Part shown: in pieces, positions 48,996 through 63,000 of the stretch | Numbering within the stretch: the stretch's first letter is position 1 | How the letters are laid out: each line of letters starts with the position of its first letter | Assembly: GCF_051014685.1 (NCBI RefSeq) | Contig: NW_027478757.1 | Coordinates: 434,001-498,000, forward strand | Reading direction: 5' to 3' | DNA length: 64,000 nt | From: Ptiloglossa arizonensis | Taxonomy: Eukaryota > Arthropoda > Insecta > Hymenoptera > Colletidae | The notes under the pieces: generated by a model | The model's database searches: none | The model's input: only the letters and a program-made list of their open reading frames with translations | Told to the model about the DNA's origin: nothing | Position numbers and translations under genes: made by a program

Positions 48996-51900
48996 TGAAA
49001 GTAGAAACTCGCCCGATTACAACGGTATGCGTACTTTTCCCCTAGGCCGTTCTAGTTATGCTTGTCGAGCATCAGAACTGCGAAAATTTTGAGTTTCTCG
49101 AGCGTTTCTTACCTCCAAACTGCCATATCTCGCGAACGGATTGACCAATCCGCAAAATTTCTGTTGCATCTGAAAGTGGAAACTCGCCCGATTAAAACGG
49201 TATACGTACTTTTCCCCTAGGCCGTTCTAGTTATTCGTTTCGAGCATCAGAACTGCGAAAATTTTGAGTTTCTCAAGCGTTTCTTACCTCCAAACTGCCA
49301 TATCTCGCGAACGGATTGACCAATCCGCAAAATTTCTGTTGCATCTGAAAGTGGAAACTCGCCCGATTACAACTGTATGCGTACTTTTCCCCTAGGCCGT
49401 TCTAGTTATTCGTTTCGCGCAACAGAACTGCGAAAATTTTGAGTTTCTCAAGCGTTTCTTACCTCCAAACTGCCACATCTCGCGAACGGATTGACCAATC
49501 CGCAAAATTTCTGATGCATCTGAAAGCAGAAACTCGCCCGATTACAGCGGTATGCGTACTTTTTCCCTATGCCTTTCTAGTTATTCGTTTCGAGCATCAG
49601 AACTGCGAAAATGTTGAGTTTCTCAAGCGTTTCTTACCTCCAAACTGCCATATCTCGCGAACGGATTGACCAATCCGCAAAATTTCTGTTGCATCTGAAA
49701 GTAGAAACTCGCCCGATTACAACGGTATACGTACTTTTCCCCTAGGCCGTTCTAGTTATTCGTTTCGAGCATCAGAACTGCGAAAATTTTGAGTTTCTCA
49801 AGCGTTTCTTACCTCCAAACTGCCATATCTCGCGAACGGATTGACCAATCCGCAAAATTTCTGTTGCATCTGAAAGTAGAAACTCGCCCGATTACAACGG
49901 TATGCGTACTTTTCCCCTAGGCCTTTCTAGTTATTCGTTTCGAGCATCAGAACTGCGAAAATTTTGAGTTTCTCAAGCGTTTCTTACCTCCAAACTGCCA
50001 CATCTCGCGAACGGATTGACCAACCCGCAAAATTTCTGTTGCATCTGAAAGTAGAAACTCGCCCGATTACAACGGTGTTCGTACTTTTCCCCTAGACCGT
50101 TCTGGTTATTCGTTTAGAGCATCAGAACTGTGAAAATTTTGAATTTCGCAAGCGTTTCTTACCTCCAAACTGCCATATCTCGCGAACGGATTGACCAATC
50201 CGCAAAATTTCTGTTGCATCTGAAAGTAGAAACTCGCCCGATTACAACGGCATGCGTACTTTTCCCCTAGGCCGCCCTAGTAATTCGTTTCGAGCATCAG
50301 AACTGCGAAAATTTTGAGTTTCTCAAGCGTTTCTTACCTCCAAACTGCCATATCTCGCGAACGGATTGGCCAATCCGCAAAATTTCTGTTGCATCTGAAA
50401 GTAGAAACTCGCCCGATTACAAAGGTATACGCACTTTTCCCCTAGGCCGTTCTAGTTATTCGTTTGGAGCATCAGAACTGCGAAAATTTTGAGTTTCTCA
50501 AGCGTTTCTTACCTCCAAACTGCCATATCTCGCGAACGGATTGACCAATCCGCAAAATTTCTGTTGCATCTGAAAGTAGAAACTCGCCCGATTACAACGG
50601 TATGCGTACTTTTCACCTAGGCCTTTCTAGTTATTCGTTTCGAGCATCAGAACTGCGAAAATTTTGAGTTTCTCAAGCGTTTCTTACCTCCAAACTGCCA
50701 CATCTCGCGAACGGATTGACCAACCCGCAAAATTTCTGTTGCATCTGAAAGTAGAAACTCGCCCGATTACAACGGTGTTCGTACTTTTCCCCTAGACCGT
50801 TCTGGTTATTCGTTTAGAGCATCAGAACTGTGAAAATTTTGAATTTCGCAAGCGTTTCTTACCTCCAAACTGCCATATCTCGCGAACGGATTGACCAATC
50901 CGCAAAATTTCTGTTGCATCTGAAAGTAGAAACTCGCCCGATTACAACGGCATGCGTACTTTTCCCCTAGGCCTTTCTAGATATTCGTTTCGAGCATCAG
51001 AACTGCGAAAATTTTGAGTTTCTCAAGCGTTTCTTACCTCCAAACTGCCATATCTCGCGAACGGATTGGCCAATCCGCAAAATTTCTGTTGCATCTGAAA
51101 GTAGAAACTCGCCCGATTACAAAGGTATACGCACTTTTCCCCTGGGCCGTTCTAGTTATTCGTTTCGAGCATCAGAACTTCGAAAATTTTGAGTTTCTCA
51201 AGCGTTTCTTACCTCTAAACTGCCATATCTCGCGAACGGATTGACCAATCCGCAAAATTTCTGTTGCATCTGAAAGTAGAAACTCGCCCGATTACAACGG
51301 TATGCGTACTTTTTCCCTAGGCCTTTCTAGTTATTCGTTTCGAGCATCAGAACTGCGAAAATTTTGAGTTTCTCAAGCGTTTCTTACCTCCAAACTGCCA
51401 TATCTCGCGAACGGATTGACCAATCCGCAAAATTTCTGTTGCATCTGAAAGTAGAAACTCGCCCGATTACAACGGTATACGTACTTTTCCCCTAGACCGT
51501 TCTAGTTATTCGTTTCGAGCATCAGAACTGCGAAAATTTTGAGTTTCTCAAGCGTTTCTTACCTCCAAACTGCCATATCTCGCGAACGGATTGACAAATC
51601 CGCAAAATTTCTGTTGCACCTGAAAGTAGAAACTCGCCCGATTGCAACGGTATAAGTACTTTTCCCCTAGGCCGTTCTAGTTAGTCGTTTCGAGCATCAG
51701 AACTGCGAAAATTTTGAGTTTCTCAAGCGTTTCTTTCCTCCAAACTGCCATATCTCGCGAACGGATTGACCAATCCGCAAAATTTCTGTTGCATCTGAAA
51801 GTAGAAACTCGCCCGATTACAACGGTATGCGTACTTTTCCCCTAGGCCTTTCTAGTTATTCGTTTCGAGCATCAGAACTGCGAAAATTTTGAGTTTCTCA

Positions 51901-54900
51901 AGCGTTTCTTACCTCCAAACTGCCACATCTCGCGAACGGATTGACCAATCCGCAAAATTTCTGATGCATCTGAAAGCAGAAACTCGCCCGATTACAACGG
52001 CATGCGTACTTTTCCCCTAGGCCGTTCTAGTTATGCTTGTCGAGCATCAGAACTGCGAAAATTTTGAGTTTCTCAAGCGTTTCTTACCTACAAACTGCCA
52101 CATCTCGCGAACGGATTGACCAATCCGCAAAATTTCTCATGCATCTGAAAGCAGAAACTCGCCCAATTACAACGGTATGCGTACTTTTCCCCTAGGCCGC
52201 CCTAGTAATTCGTTTCGAGCATCAGAACTGCGAAAATTTTGAGTTTCTCAAGCGTTTCTTACTTCCAAACTGCCATATCTCGCGAACGGATTGTCCAATC
52301 CGCAAAATTTCTGTTGCATCTGAAAGTGGAAACCCGCCCGATTACAACTGTATGCGTACTTTTCCCCTAGGCCGTTCTAGTTATTCGTTTCGAGCAACAG
52401 AACTGCGAAAATTTTGAGTTTCTCAAGCGTTGCTTTTCTCCAAACTGCCATATCTCGCGAACGGATTGACCAATCCGCAAAATTTCTGTTGCACCTGAAA
52501 GTAGAAACTCGCCCGATTGCAACGGTATACGTACTTTTCCCCTAGGCCGTTCTAGTTATTCGTTTCGAGCATCAGAACTGCGAAAATTTTGAGTTTCTCA
52601 AGCGTTTCTTACATCCAAACTGCCATATCTCGCGAACGGATTGACCAATCCGCAAAATTTCTGTTGCATCTGAAAGTAGAAACTCGCCCGATTACAACGG
52701 TATGCGTACTTTTCCCCTAGGCCTTTCTAGTTATTCGTTTCGAGCATCAGAACTGCGAAAATTTTGAGTTTCTCAAGCGTTTCTTACCTCCAAACTGCCA
52801 TATCTCGCGAACGGATTGACCAATCCGCAAAATTTCTGTTGCATCTGAAAGTAGAAACTCGCCCGATTACAACGGCATGCGTACTTTTCCCCTAGGCCTT
52901 TCTTGTTATTCGTTACGAGCATCAGAACTGCGAAAATTTTGAGTTTCTCAAGCGTTTCTTACCTCCAAACTGCCACATCTCGCGAACGGATTGACCTATC
53001 CGCAAAATTTCTGATGCATCTGAAAGCAGAAACTCGCCCGATTACAACGGTATGCGTACTTTTCCCCTAGGCGTTTCTAGTTATTCGTTTCGAGCATCAG
53101 AACTGCGAAAATTTTGAGTTTCTCAAGCGTTTCTTACCTCCAAACTGCCATATCTCGCGAACGGATTGACCAATCTGCAAAATTTCTGTTGCATCTGAAA
53201 GTAGAAACTCGCCCGATTACAACGGTGTTCGTACTTTTCCCCTAGACCGTTCTGGTTATTCGTTTAGAGCATCAGAACTGTGAAAACTTTGAATTTCTCA
53301 AGCGTTTCTTACCTCCAAACTGCCATATCTCGCGAACGGATTGACCAATCCGCAAAATTTCTGTTGCATCTGAAAGTAGAAATTCGCCCGATTACAACTG
53401 TATGCGTACTTTTCCCCTAGGCCGTTCTAGTTATTCGTATCGAGCAACAGAACTGCGAAAATTTTGAGTTTCTCAAGCGTTTCTTACCTCCAAACTGCCA
53501 TATCTCGCGAACGGATTGACAAATCCGCAAAATTTCTGTTGCACCTGAAAGTAGAAACTCGCCCGATTGCAACGGTATACGTACTTTTCCCCTAGGCCGT
53601 TCTAGTTATTCGTTTCGAGCATCAGAACTGCGAAAATTTTGAGTTTCTCAAGCGTTTCTTACCTCCAAACTGCCATATCTCGCGAACGGATTGACCAATC
53701 CGCAAAATTTCTGTTGCATCTGAAAGTAGAAACTCGCCCGATTACAACGGTATGCGTACTTTTCCCCTAGGCCTTTCTAGTTATTCGTTTCGAGCATCAG
53801 AACTGCGAAAATTTTGAGTTTCTCAAGCGTTTCTTACCTCCAAACTGCCACATCTCGCGAACGGATTGACCAATCCGCAAAATTTCTGATGCATCTGAAA
53901 GCAGAAACTCGCCCGATTACAACGGTATGCGTACTCTTCCCCTAGGCGTTTCTAGTTATTCGTTTCGAGCATCAGAACTGCGAAAATTTTGAGTTTCTCA
54001 AGCGTTTCTTACCTCCAAACTGCCATATCCCGCGAACGGATTGACCAATCCGCAAAATTTCTGTTGCATCTGAAAGTAGAAACTCGCCCGATTACAACGG
54101 TGTTCGTACTTTTCCCCTAGACCGTTCTGGTTATTCGTTTAGAGCATCAGAACTGTGAAAATTTTGAATTTCTCAAGCGTTTCTTATCTCCAAACTGCCA
54201 TATCTCGCGAACGGATTGACCAATCCGCAAAATTTCTGTTGCATCTGAAAGTAGAAACTCGCCCGATTACAACGGCAAGCGTACTTTTCCCCTAGGCCGT
54301 TCTAGTTATGCTTGTCGAGCATCAGAACTGCGAAAATTTTGAGTTTCTCAAGCGTTTCTTACCTACAAACTGCCACATCTCGCGAACGGATTGACCAATC
54401 CGCAAAATTTCTGATGCATCTGAAAGCAGAAACTCGCCCAATTACAACGGTATGCGTACTTTTCCCCTAGGCCGCCCTAGTAATTCGTTTCGAGCATCAG
54501 AACTGCGAAAATTTTGAGTTTCTCAAGCGTTTCTTACTTCCAAACTGCCATATCTCGCGAACGGATTGTCCAATCCGCAAAATTTCTGTTGCATCTGAAA
54601 GTGGAAACCCGCCCGATTACAACTGTATGCGTACTTTTCCCCTAGGCCTTTCTAGTTATTCGTTTCGAGCATCAGAACTGCGAAAATTTTGAGTTTCTCA
54701 AGCGTTTCTTACCTCCAAACTGCCACATCTCGCGAACGGATTGACCTATCCGCAAAATTTCTGATGCATCTGAAAGCAGAAACTCGCCCGATTACAACGG
54801 TATGCGTACTTTTCCCCTAGGCGTTTCTAGTTATTCGTTTCGAGCATCAGAACTGCGAAAATTTTGAGTTTCTCAAGCGTTTCTTACCTCCAAACTGCCA

Positions 54901-57045
54901 TATCTCGCGAACGGATTGACCAATCTGCAAAATTTCTGTTGCATCTGAAAGTAGAAACTCGCCCGATTACAACGGTGTTCGTACTTTTCCCCTAGACCGT
55001 TCTGGTTATTTGTTTAGAGCATCAGAACTGTGAAAACTTTGAATTTCTCAAGCGTTTCTTACCTCCAAACTGCCATATCTCGCGAACGGATTGACCAATC
55101 CGCAAAATTTCTGTTGCATCTGAAAGTAGAAACTCGCCCGATTACAACGGCATGCGTACTTTTCCCCTAGGCCGTTCTAGTTATGTTTGTCGAGCATCAG
55201 AACTGCGAAAATTTTGAGTTTCTCAAGCGTTTCTTACCTCCAAACTGCCATATCTCGCTAACGGATTGACCAATCCGCAAAATTTCTGTTGCATCTGAAA
55301 GTGGAAACTCGCCCGATTACAACTGTATGCGTACTTTTCCCCTAGGCCGTTCTAGTTATTCGTATCGAGCAACAGAACTGCGAAAATTTTGAGTTTCTCA
55401 AGCGTTGCTTACCTCCAAACTGCCATATCTCGGGAACGGATTGACCAATCCGCAAAATTTCTGTTGCATCTGAAAGTAGAAACTCGCCCGATTTCAACGG
55501 TATACGTACTTTTCCCCTAGGCCGTTCTTGTTATTCGTTTCGAGCATCAGAACTGCGAAAATGTTGAGTTTCTCAAGCGTTTCTTACCTCCAAACTGCCA
55601 TATCTCGCGAACGGATTAACCAATCCGCAAAATTTCTGTTGCATCTGAAAGCAGAAACTCGCCCGATTACAACAGTATGCGTACTTTTCCCCTAGGCCGC
55701 CCTAGTTATTTGTTTCGAGCATCAGAACTGCGAAAATTTTGAGTTTCTCAAGCGTTTCTTACTTCCAAACTGCCATATCTGGCGAACGGATTGACCAATC
55801 CGCAAAATTTCTGATGCATCTGAAAGCAGAAACTCGCCCGATTACAACGGTATGCGTACTGTTCCCCTAGGCCTTTCTAGTTATTCGTTTCGAGCACCAG
55901 AACTGCGAAAATTTTGAGTTTCTCAAGCGTTTCTTACCTCCAAACTGTCATATCTCGCGAACGGATTGACCAATCCGCAAAATTTCTGTTGCATCTGAAA
56001 GTAGAAACTCGCCCGATTACAACGGTATACGTACTTTTCCCCTAGGCCGTTCTAGCTATTCGTTTCGAGCATCAGAACTGCGAAAATTTTGAGCTTCTCA
56101 AGCGTTTCTTACCTACAAACTGCCACATCTCGCGAACGGATTGACCAATCCGCAAAATTTCTGATGCATCTGAAAGCAGAAACTCGCCCGATTACAACGG
56201 TATGCGTACTTTTACCCTAGGCCGTCCTAGTAATTCGTTTCGAGCATCAGAACTGCGAAAATTTTGAGTTTCTCAAGCGTTTCTTGCTTCCAAACTGCCA
56301 TATCTCGCGAACGGATTGACCAATCCGCAAAATTTCTGTTGCATCTGAAAGTGGAAACTCGCCCGATTAAAACTGTATGCGTACTTTTCCCCTAGGCCGT
56401 TCTAGTTATTCGTTTCGAGCAACAGAACTGCGAAAATTTTGAGTTTCTCAAGCGTTGCTTACCTCCAAACTGCCATATCTCGCGAACGGATTGACCAATC
56501 CGCAAAATTTCTGATGCATCTGAAAGCAGAAACTCGCCCGATTACAACGGTATGCGTACTCTTCCCCTAGGCGTTTCTAGTTATTCGTTTCGAGCATCAG
56601 AACTGCGAAAATTTTGAGTTTCTCAAGCGTTTCTTACCTCCAAACTGCCATATCTCGCGAACGGATTGACCAATCTGCAAAATTTCTGGTGCATCTGAAA
56701 GTAGAAACTCGCCCGATTACAACGGTGTTCGTACTTTTCCCCTAGACCGTTCTGGTTATTCGTTTAGCGCATCAGAACTGTGAAAACTTTGAATTTCTCA
56801 AGCGTTTCTTACCTCCAAACTGCCATATCTCGCGAACGGATTGACCAATCCGCAAAATTTCTGTTGCATCTGAAAGTAGAAACTCGCCCGATTACAACGG
56901 CATGCGTACTTTTCCCATAGGCCGTTCTAGTTATTCGTTTCGAGCAACAGAACTGCGAAAATTTTGAGTTTCTCAAGCGTTGCTTACCTCCAAACTGCCA
57001 TATCTCGCGAACGGATTGACCAATCCGCAAAATTTCTGTTGCATC
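48996..57045 (+). repeat. Block III: heterogeneous domain (46 monomers)
   Basis: Monomers here carry a different set of variants: AGGCCTTTCTAG, AGGCGTTTCTAG, GGTGTTCGTAC with TAGACCGTTCTGG and TTTAGAGCATC, GATGCATCTGAAAGCAG, ATTGCAACGG and GGCATGCG. Types recur, but in less regular order than in Blocks I and II. The pair AGGCGTTTCTAG then GGTGTTCG recurs at 53,071, 53,946 and 54,821, that is every five monomers, and again at 56,571, ten monomers later. The monomers between these pairs are not the same each time. The 13-monomer-spaced markers GCCCAATTAC and GGATTGTCCAATCC (near 52,165 and 52,290, then 54,436 and 54,563) show a further rearranged copy. Confidence 0.75.
49880..51279 (+). repeat. 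4-monomer (700-bp) tandem duplication in Block III
   Basis: The rare GAATTTCGCAAGCG, GGTGTTCGTAC, GGATTGGCCAATCC and ACAAAGGTATACGCAC variants occur in the same order 700 bases apart, for example GGTGTTC at 50,075 and 50,775. The units are less alike than the duplications of Block II. The second monomer has GCCGCCCTAGTAATTC in the first unit but GCCTTTCTAGATATTC in the second, so conversion or further mutation followed the duplication. Unit borders are approximate. Confidence 0.7.
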
Positions 57046-60000
57046 TGAAAGTAGAAACTCGCCCGATTACAATACTATGCGTACTTTTCCCCTAGGCCGT
57101 TCTAGTTATTCGTTTCGAGCATCAGAACTGCGAAAATTTTGAGTTTCTCGAGCGGTTCTTACCTCCAAACTGCCATAACTCGCGAACGGATTGACCAATT
57201 CGCAAAATTTCTGTTGCATCTGAAAGTAGAAACTCACCCGATTACAACACTATGCGTACTTTTCCCCTAGGCAGTTCTAGTTATTCGTTTCGAGCATCAG
57301 AACTGCGAAAATTTTGAGTTTCTCAAGCGTTTCTTACATCCAAACTGCCATATCTCGCGAACGGATTGACCAATCCGCAAAATTTCTGTTGCATCTGAAA
57401 GTAGAAACTCGCCCGATTACAATACTATGCGTACATTTCCCCTAGGCCGTTCTAGTTATTCGTTTCGAGCATCAGAACTGCGAAAATTTTGAGTTTCTCA
57501 AGCGTTTCTTACCTCCAAACTGCCATAACTCGCGAACGGATTGACCAATACGCAAAATTTCTGTTGCATCTGAAAGTAGAAACTCGCCCGATTACAACAC
57601 TATGCGTACTTTTCCCCTAGCCCGTTCTAGTTATTCGTTTCGAGCAACAGAACTTCGAAAATTTTGAGTTTTTCAAGCGTTGCTTACCTCCAAACTGCCA
57701 TATCTCGCGAACGGATTGACCAATCCGCAAAATTTCTGTTGCATCTGAAAGTAGAAACTCGCCCGATTACAACACTATGCGTACTTTTCCCCTAGGCAGT
57801 TCTAGTTATTCGTATCGTGCATCAGAACTGCGAAAATTTTGAGTTTCTCAAGCGTTTCTTACATCCAAACTGCCATATCTCGCGAACCGATTGACCAATC
57901 CGCAAAATTTCTGTTGCATCTGAAAGTAGAAACTCGCCCGATTACAATACTATGCGTACATTTCCCCTAGGCCGTTCTAGTTATTCGTTTCGAGCATCAG
58001 AACTGCGAAAATTTTGAGTTTCTCAAGCGTTTCTTACATCCAAACTGCCATAACTCGCGAACGGATTGACCAATACGCAAAATTTCTCTTGCATCTGAAA
58101 GTAGAAACTCGCCCGATTACAACGGTGTGCGTACTTTTCCCCTAGGCCGTTCTAGTTATGCTTGTCGAGCATCAGAACTGCGAAAATTTTGAGTTTCTCG
58201 AGCGTTTCTTACCTCCAAACTGCCATATCTCGCGAACGGATTGACCAATCCGCAAAATTTCTGTTGCATCTGAAAGTAGAAACTCCCCCGACTACAACAC
58301 TATGCGTACTTTTCCCCTAGGCCGTTCTAGTTATTCGTTTCGAGCATCAGAACTGCGAAAATTTTGAGTTTCTCAAGCGTTTCTTACTTCCAAACTGCCA
58401 TATCTAGCGAACGGATTGACCAATCCGCAAAATTTCTGTTGCATCTGAAAGTAGAAACTCGCCCGATTACAACACTATGCTTACTTTTCCCCTAGGCCGT
58501 TCTAGTTATTCGTTTCGAGCATCAGAACTGCGAAAATTTTGAGTTTCTCAAGCGTTTCTTACCTCCAAACTGCCATAACTCGCGAACGGATTGACCAATC
58601 CGCAAAATTTCTGTTGCATCTGAAAGTAGAAACTCGCCCGATTACAACGGTGTGCGTACTTTTCCCCCAGCCCGTTCTAGTTATTCGTTTCGAGCAACAG
58701 AACTGCGAAAATTTTGAGTTTTTCAAGCGTTGCTTACCTCCAAACTGCCATATCTCGCGAACGGATTGACCAATCCGCAAAATTTCTGTTGCATCTGAAA
58801 GTAGAAACTCGCCCGATTACAACGGTGTGCGTACTTTTCCCCTAGACCGTTCTAGTTATGCTTGTCGAGCATCAGAACTGCGAAAATTTTGAGTTTCTCG
58901 AGCGTTTCTTACCTCCAAACTGCCATTTCTCGCGAACGGATTGACCAATTCGCAAAATTTCTGTTGCATCTGAAAGTAGAAACTCGCCTGATTACAACAC
59001 TATTCGTACTTTTCCCCTAGGCCGTTCTAGTTATTCGTTTCGAGCATCAGAACTGCGAAAATTTTGAGTTTCTCAAGCGTTTCTTACCTCCAAACTGCCT
59101 TATCTCGCGAACGGATTGACCAATCCGCAAAATTTCTGTTGCATCTGAAAGTAGAAACTCCCCCGACTACAACACTATGCGTACTTTTCCCCTAGGCCGT
59201 TCTAGTTATTCGTTTCGAGCATCAGAACTGCGAAAATTTTGAGTTTCTCAAGCGTTTCTTACTTCCAAACTGCCATATCTCGCGAACGGATTGACCAATC
59301 CGCAAAATTTCTGTTGCATCTGGAAGTAGAAACTCGCCCGATTACAACACTATGCGTACTTTTCCCCTAAGCCGTTCTAGTTATTCGTTTCGAGCATCAG
59401 AATTGCGAAAATTTTGAGTTTCTCAAGCGTTTCTTACCTCCAAACTGCCATAACTCGCGAACGGATTGACCAATCCGCAAAATTTCTGTTGCATCTGAAA
59501 GTAGAAACTCGCCCGATTACAACGGTGTGCGTACTTTTCCCCTAGCCCGTTCTAGTTATTCGTTTCGAGCAACAGAACTGCGAAAATTTTGAGTTTTTCA
59601 AGCGTTGCTTACATCCAAACTGCCATATCTCGCGAACGGATTGACCAATCCGCAAAATTTCTGTTGCATCAGAAAGTAGAAACTCGCTCGATTGCAACGG
59701 TGTGCGTACTTTTCCCCTAGGCCGTTCTAGTTATGCTTGTCGAGCATCAGAACTGCGAAAATTTTGAGTTTCTCGAGCGGTTCTTACCTCCAAACTGCCA
59801 TATCTCGCGAACGGATTGACCAAACCGCAAAATTTCTGTTGCATCTGAAAGTAGAAACTCGCCCGATTACAACACTATGCGTACTTTTCCCCTAGGCAGT
59901 TCTAGTTATTCGTTTCGAGCATCAGAAGTGCGAAAATTTTGAGTATCTCAAGCGTTTCTTACATCCAAACTGCCATATCTCGCGAACGGATTGACCAAAC

Positions 60001-63000
60001 CGCAAAATTTCTGTTGCATCTGAAAGTAGAAACTCGCCCGATTACAATACTATGCGTACATTTCCCCTAGGCCGTTCTAGTTATTCGTTTCGAGCATCAG
60101 AACTGCGAAAATTTTGTGTTTCTCAAGCGTTTCTTACCTCCAAACTGCCATAACTCGCGAACGGATTGACCAATACGCAAAATTTCTGTTGCATCTGAAA
60201 GTAGAAACTCGCCCCATATCAACACTATGCGTACTTTTCCCCTAGGCCGTTCTAGTTATGCTTGTCGAGCATCAGAACTGCGAAAATTTTGAGTTTCTCG
60301 AGCGGTTCTTACCTCCAAACTGCCATATCTCGCGAACGGATTGACCAATCCGCAAAATGTCTGTTGCATCTGAAAGTAGAAACTCGCCCGATTACAACAC
60401 TATGCTTACTTTTCCCCTAGGCCGTTCTAGTTATTCGTTTCGAGCATCAGAACTGCGAAAATTTTGAGTTTCTCAAGCGTTTCTTACCTCCAAACTGCCA
60501 TAACTCGCGAACGGATTGACCAATCCGCAAAATTTCTGTTGCATCTGAAAGTAGAAACTCGCCCGATTACAACGGTGTGCGTACTTTTCCCCCAGCCCGT
60601 TCTAGTTATTCGTTTCGAGCAACAGAACTGCGAAAATTTTGAGTTTTTCAAGCGTTGCTTACCTCCAAACTGCCATATCTCGCGAACGGATTGACCAATC
60701 CGCAAAATTTCTGTTGCATCTGAAAGTAGAAACTCGCCCGATTACAACGGTGTGCGTACTTTTCCCCTAGACCGTTCTAGTTATGCTTGTCGAGCATCAG
60801 AACTGCGAAAATTTTGAGTTTCTCGAGCGTTTCTTACCTCCAAACTGCCATTTCTCGCGAACGGATTGACCAATTCGCAAAATTTCTGTTGCATCTGAAA
60901 GTAGAAACTCGCCTGATTACAACACTATTCGTACTTTTCCCCTAGGCCGTTCTAGTTATTCGTTTCGAGCATCAGAACTGCGAAAATTTTGAGTTTCTCA
61001 AGCGTTTCTTACCTCCAAACTGCCTTATCTCGCGAACGGATTGACCAATCCGCAAAATTTCTGTTGCATCTGAAAGTAGAAACTCCCCCGACTACAACAC
61101 TATGCGTACTTTTCCCCTAGGCCGTTCTAGTTATTCGTTTCGAGCATCAGAACTGCGAAAATTTTGAGTTTCTCAAGCGTTTCTTACTTCCAAACTGCCA
61201 TATCTCGCGAACGGATTGACCAATCCGCAAAATTTCTGTTGCATCTGGAAGTAGAAACTCGCCCGATTACAACACTATGCGTACTTTTCCCCTAAGCCGT
61301 TCTAGTTATTCGTTTCGAGCATCAGAATTGCGAAAATTTTGAGTTTCTCAAGCGTTTCTTACCTCCAAACTGCCATAACTCGCGAACGGATTGACCAATC
61401 CGCAAAATTTCTGTTGCATCTGAAAGTAGAAACTCGCCCGATTACAACGGTGTGCGTACTTTTCCCCTAGCCCGTTCTAGTTATTCGTTTCGAGCAACAG
61501 AACTGCGAAAATTTTGAGTTTTTCAAGCGTTGCTTACATCCAAACTGCCATATCTCGCGAACGGATTGACCAATCCGCAAAATTTCTGTTGCATCAGAAA
61601 GTAGAAACTCGCTCGATTGCAACGGTGTGCGTACTTTTCCCCTAGGCCGTTCTAGTTATGCTTGTCGAGCATCAGAACTGCGAAAATTTTGAGTTTCTCG
61701 AGCGGTTCTTACCTCCAAACTGCCATATCTCGCGAACGGATTGACCAAACCGCAAAATTTCTGTTGCATCTGAAAGTAGAAACTCGCCCGATTACAACAC
61801 TATGCGTACTTTTCCCCTAGGCAGTTCTAGTTATTCGTTTCGAGCATCAGAAGTGCGAAAATTTTGAGTATCTCAAGCGTTTCTTACATCCAAACTGCCA
61901 TATCTCGCGAACGGATTGACCAAACCGCAAAATTTCTGTTGCATCTGAAAGTAGAAACTCGCCCGATTACAATACTATGCGTACATTTCCCCTAGGCCGT
62001 TCTAGTTATTCGTTTCGAGCATCAGAACTGCGAAAATTTTGTGTTTCTCAAGCGTTTCTTACCTCCAAACTGCCATAACTCGCGAACGGATTGACCAATA
62101 CGCAAAATTTCTGTTGCATCTGAAAGTAGAAACTCGCCCCATATCAACACTATGCGTACTTTTCCCCTAGGCCGTTCTAGTTATGCTTGTCGAGCATCAG
62201 AACTGCGAAAATTTTGAGTTTCTCGAGCGGTTCTTACCTCCAAACTGCCATATCTCGCGAACGGATTGACCAATCCGCAAAATGTCTGTTGCATCTGAAA
62301 GTAGAAACTCGCCCGATTACAACACTATGCGTACTTTTCCCCTAGGCAGTTCTAGTTATTCGTTTCGAGCATCAGAACTGCGAAAATTTTGAGTTTCTCA
62401 AGCGTTTCTTACATCCAAACTGCCATATCTCGCGAACGGATTGACCAATCCGCAAAATTTCTGTTGCATCTGAAAGTAGAAACTCGCCCGATTACAATAC
62501 TATGCGTACACTTCCCCTAGGCCGTTCTAGTTATTCGTTTCGAGCATCAGAACTGCGAAAATTTTGAGTTTCTCAAGCGTTTCTTACCTCCAAACTGCCA
62601 TAACTCGCGAACGGATTGACCAATACGCAAAATTTCTGTTGCATCTGAAAGTAGAAACTCGCCCCATATCAACACTATGCGTACTTTTCCCCTAGGCCGT
62701 GCTAGTTATTCGTTTCGAGCATCAGAACTGCGAAAATTTTGAGTTTCTCAAGCGTTTCTTACTTCCAAACTGCCATATCTCGCGAACGGATTGACCAATC
62801 CGCAAAATTTCTGTTGCATCTGGAAGTAGAAACTCGCCCGATTACAACACTATGCGTACTTTTCCCCTAAGCCGTTCTAGTTATTCGTTTCGAGCATCAG
62901 AATTGCGAAAATTTTGAGTTTCTCAAGCGTTTCTTACCTCCAAACTGCCATAACTCGCGAACGGATTGACCAATCCGCAAAATTTCTGTTGCATCTGAAA

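Noticed and set aside
56809..57030. 73-codon open frame on the minus strand, also at 58,559-58,780 and 60,484-60,705
   Set aside because: These are antisense readings of the same monomers, overlapping the plus-strand frames. They begin and end with the same residues because the frame re-enters the repeat. They are chance frames.
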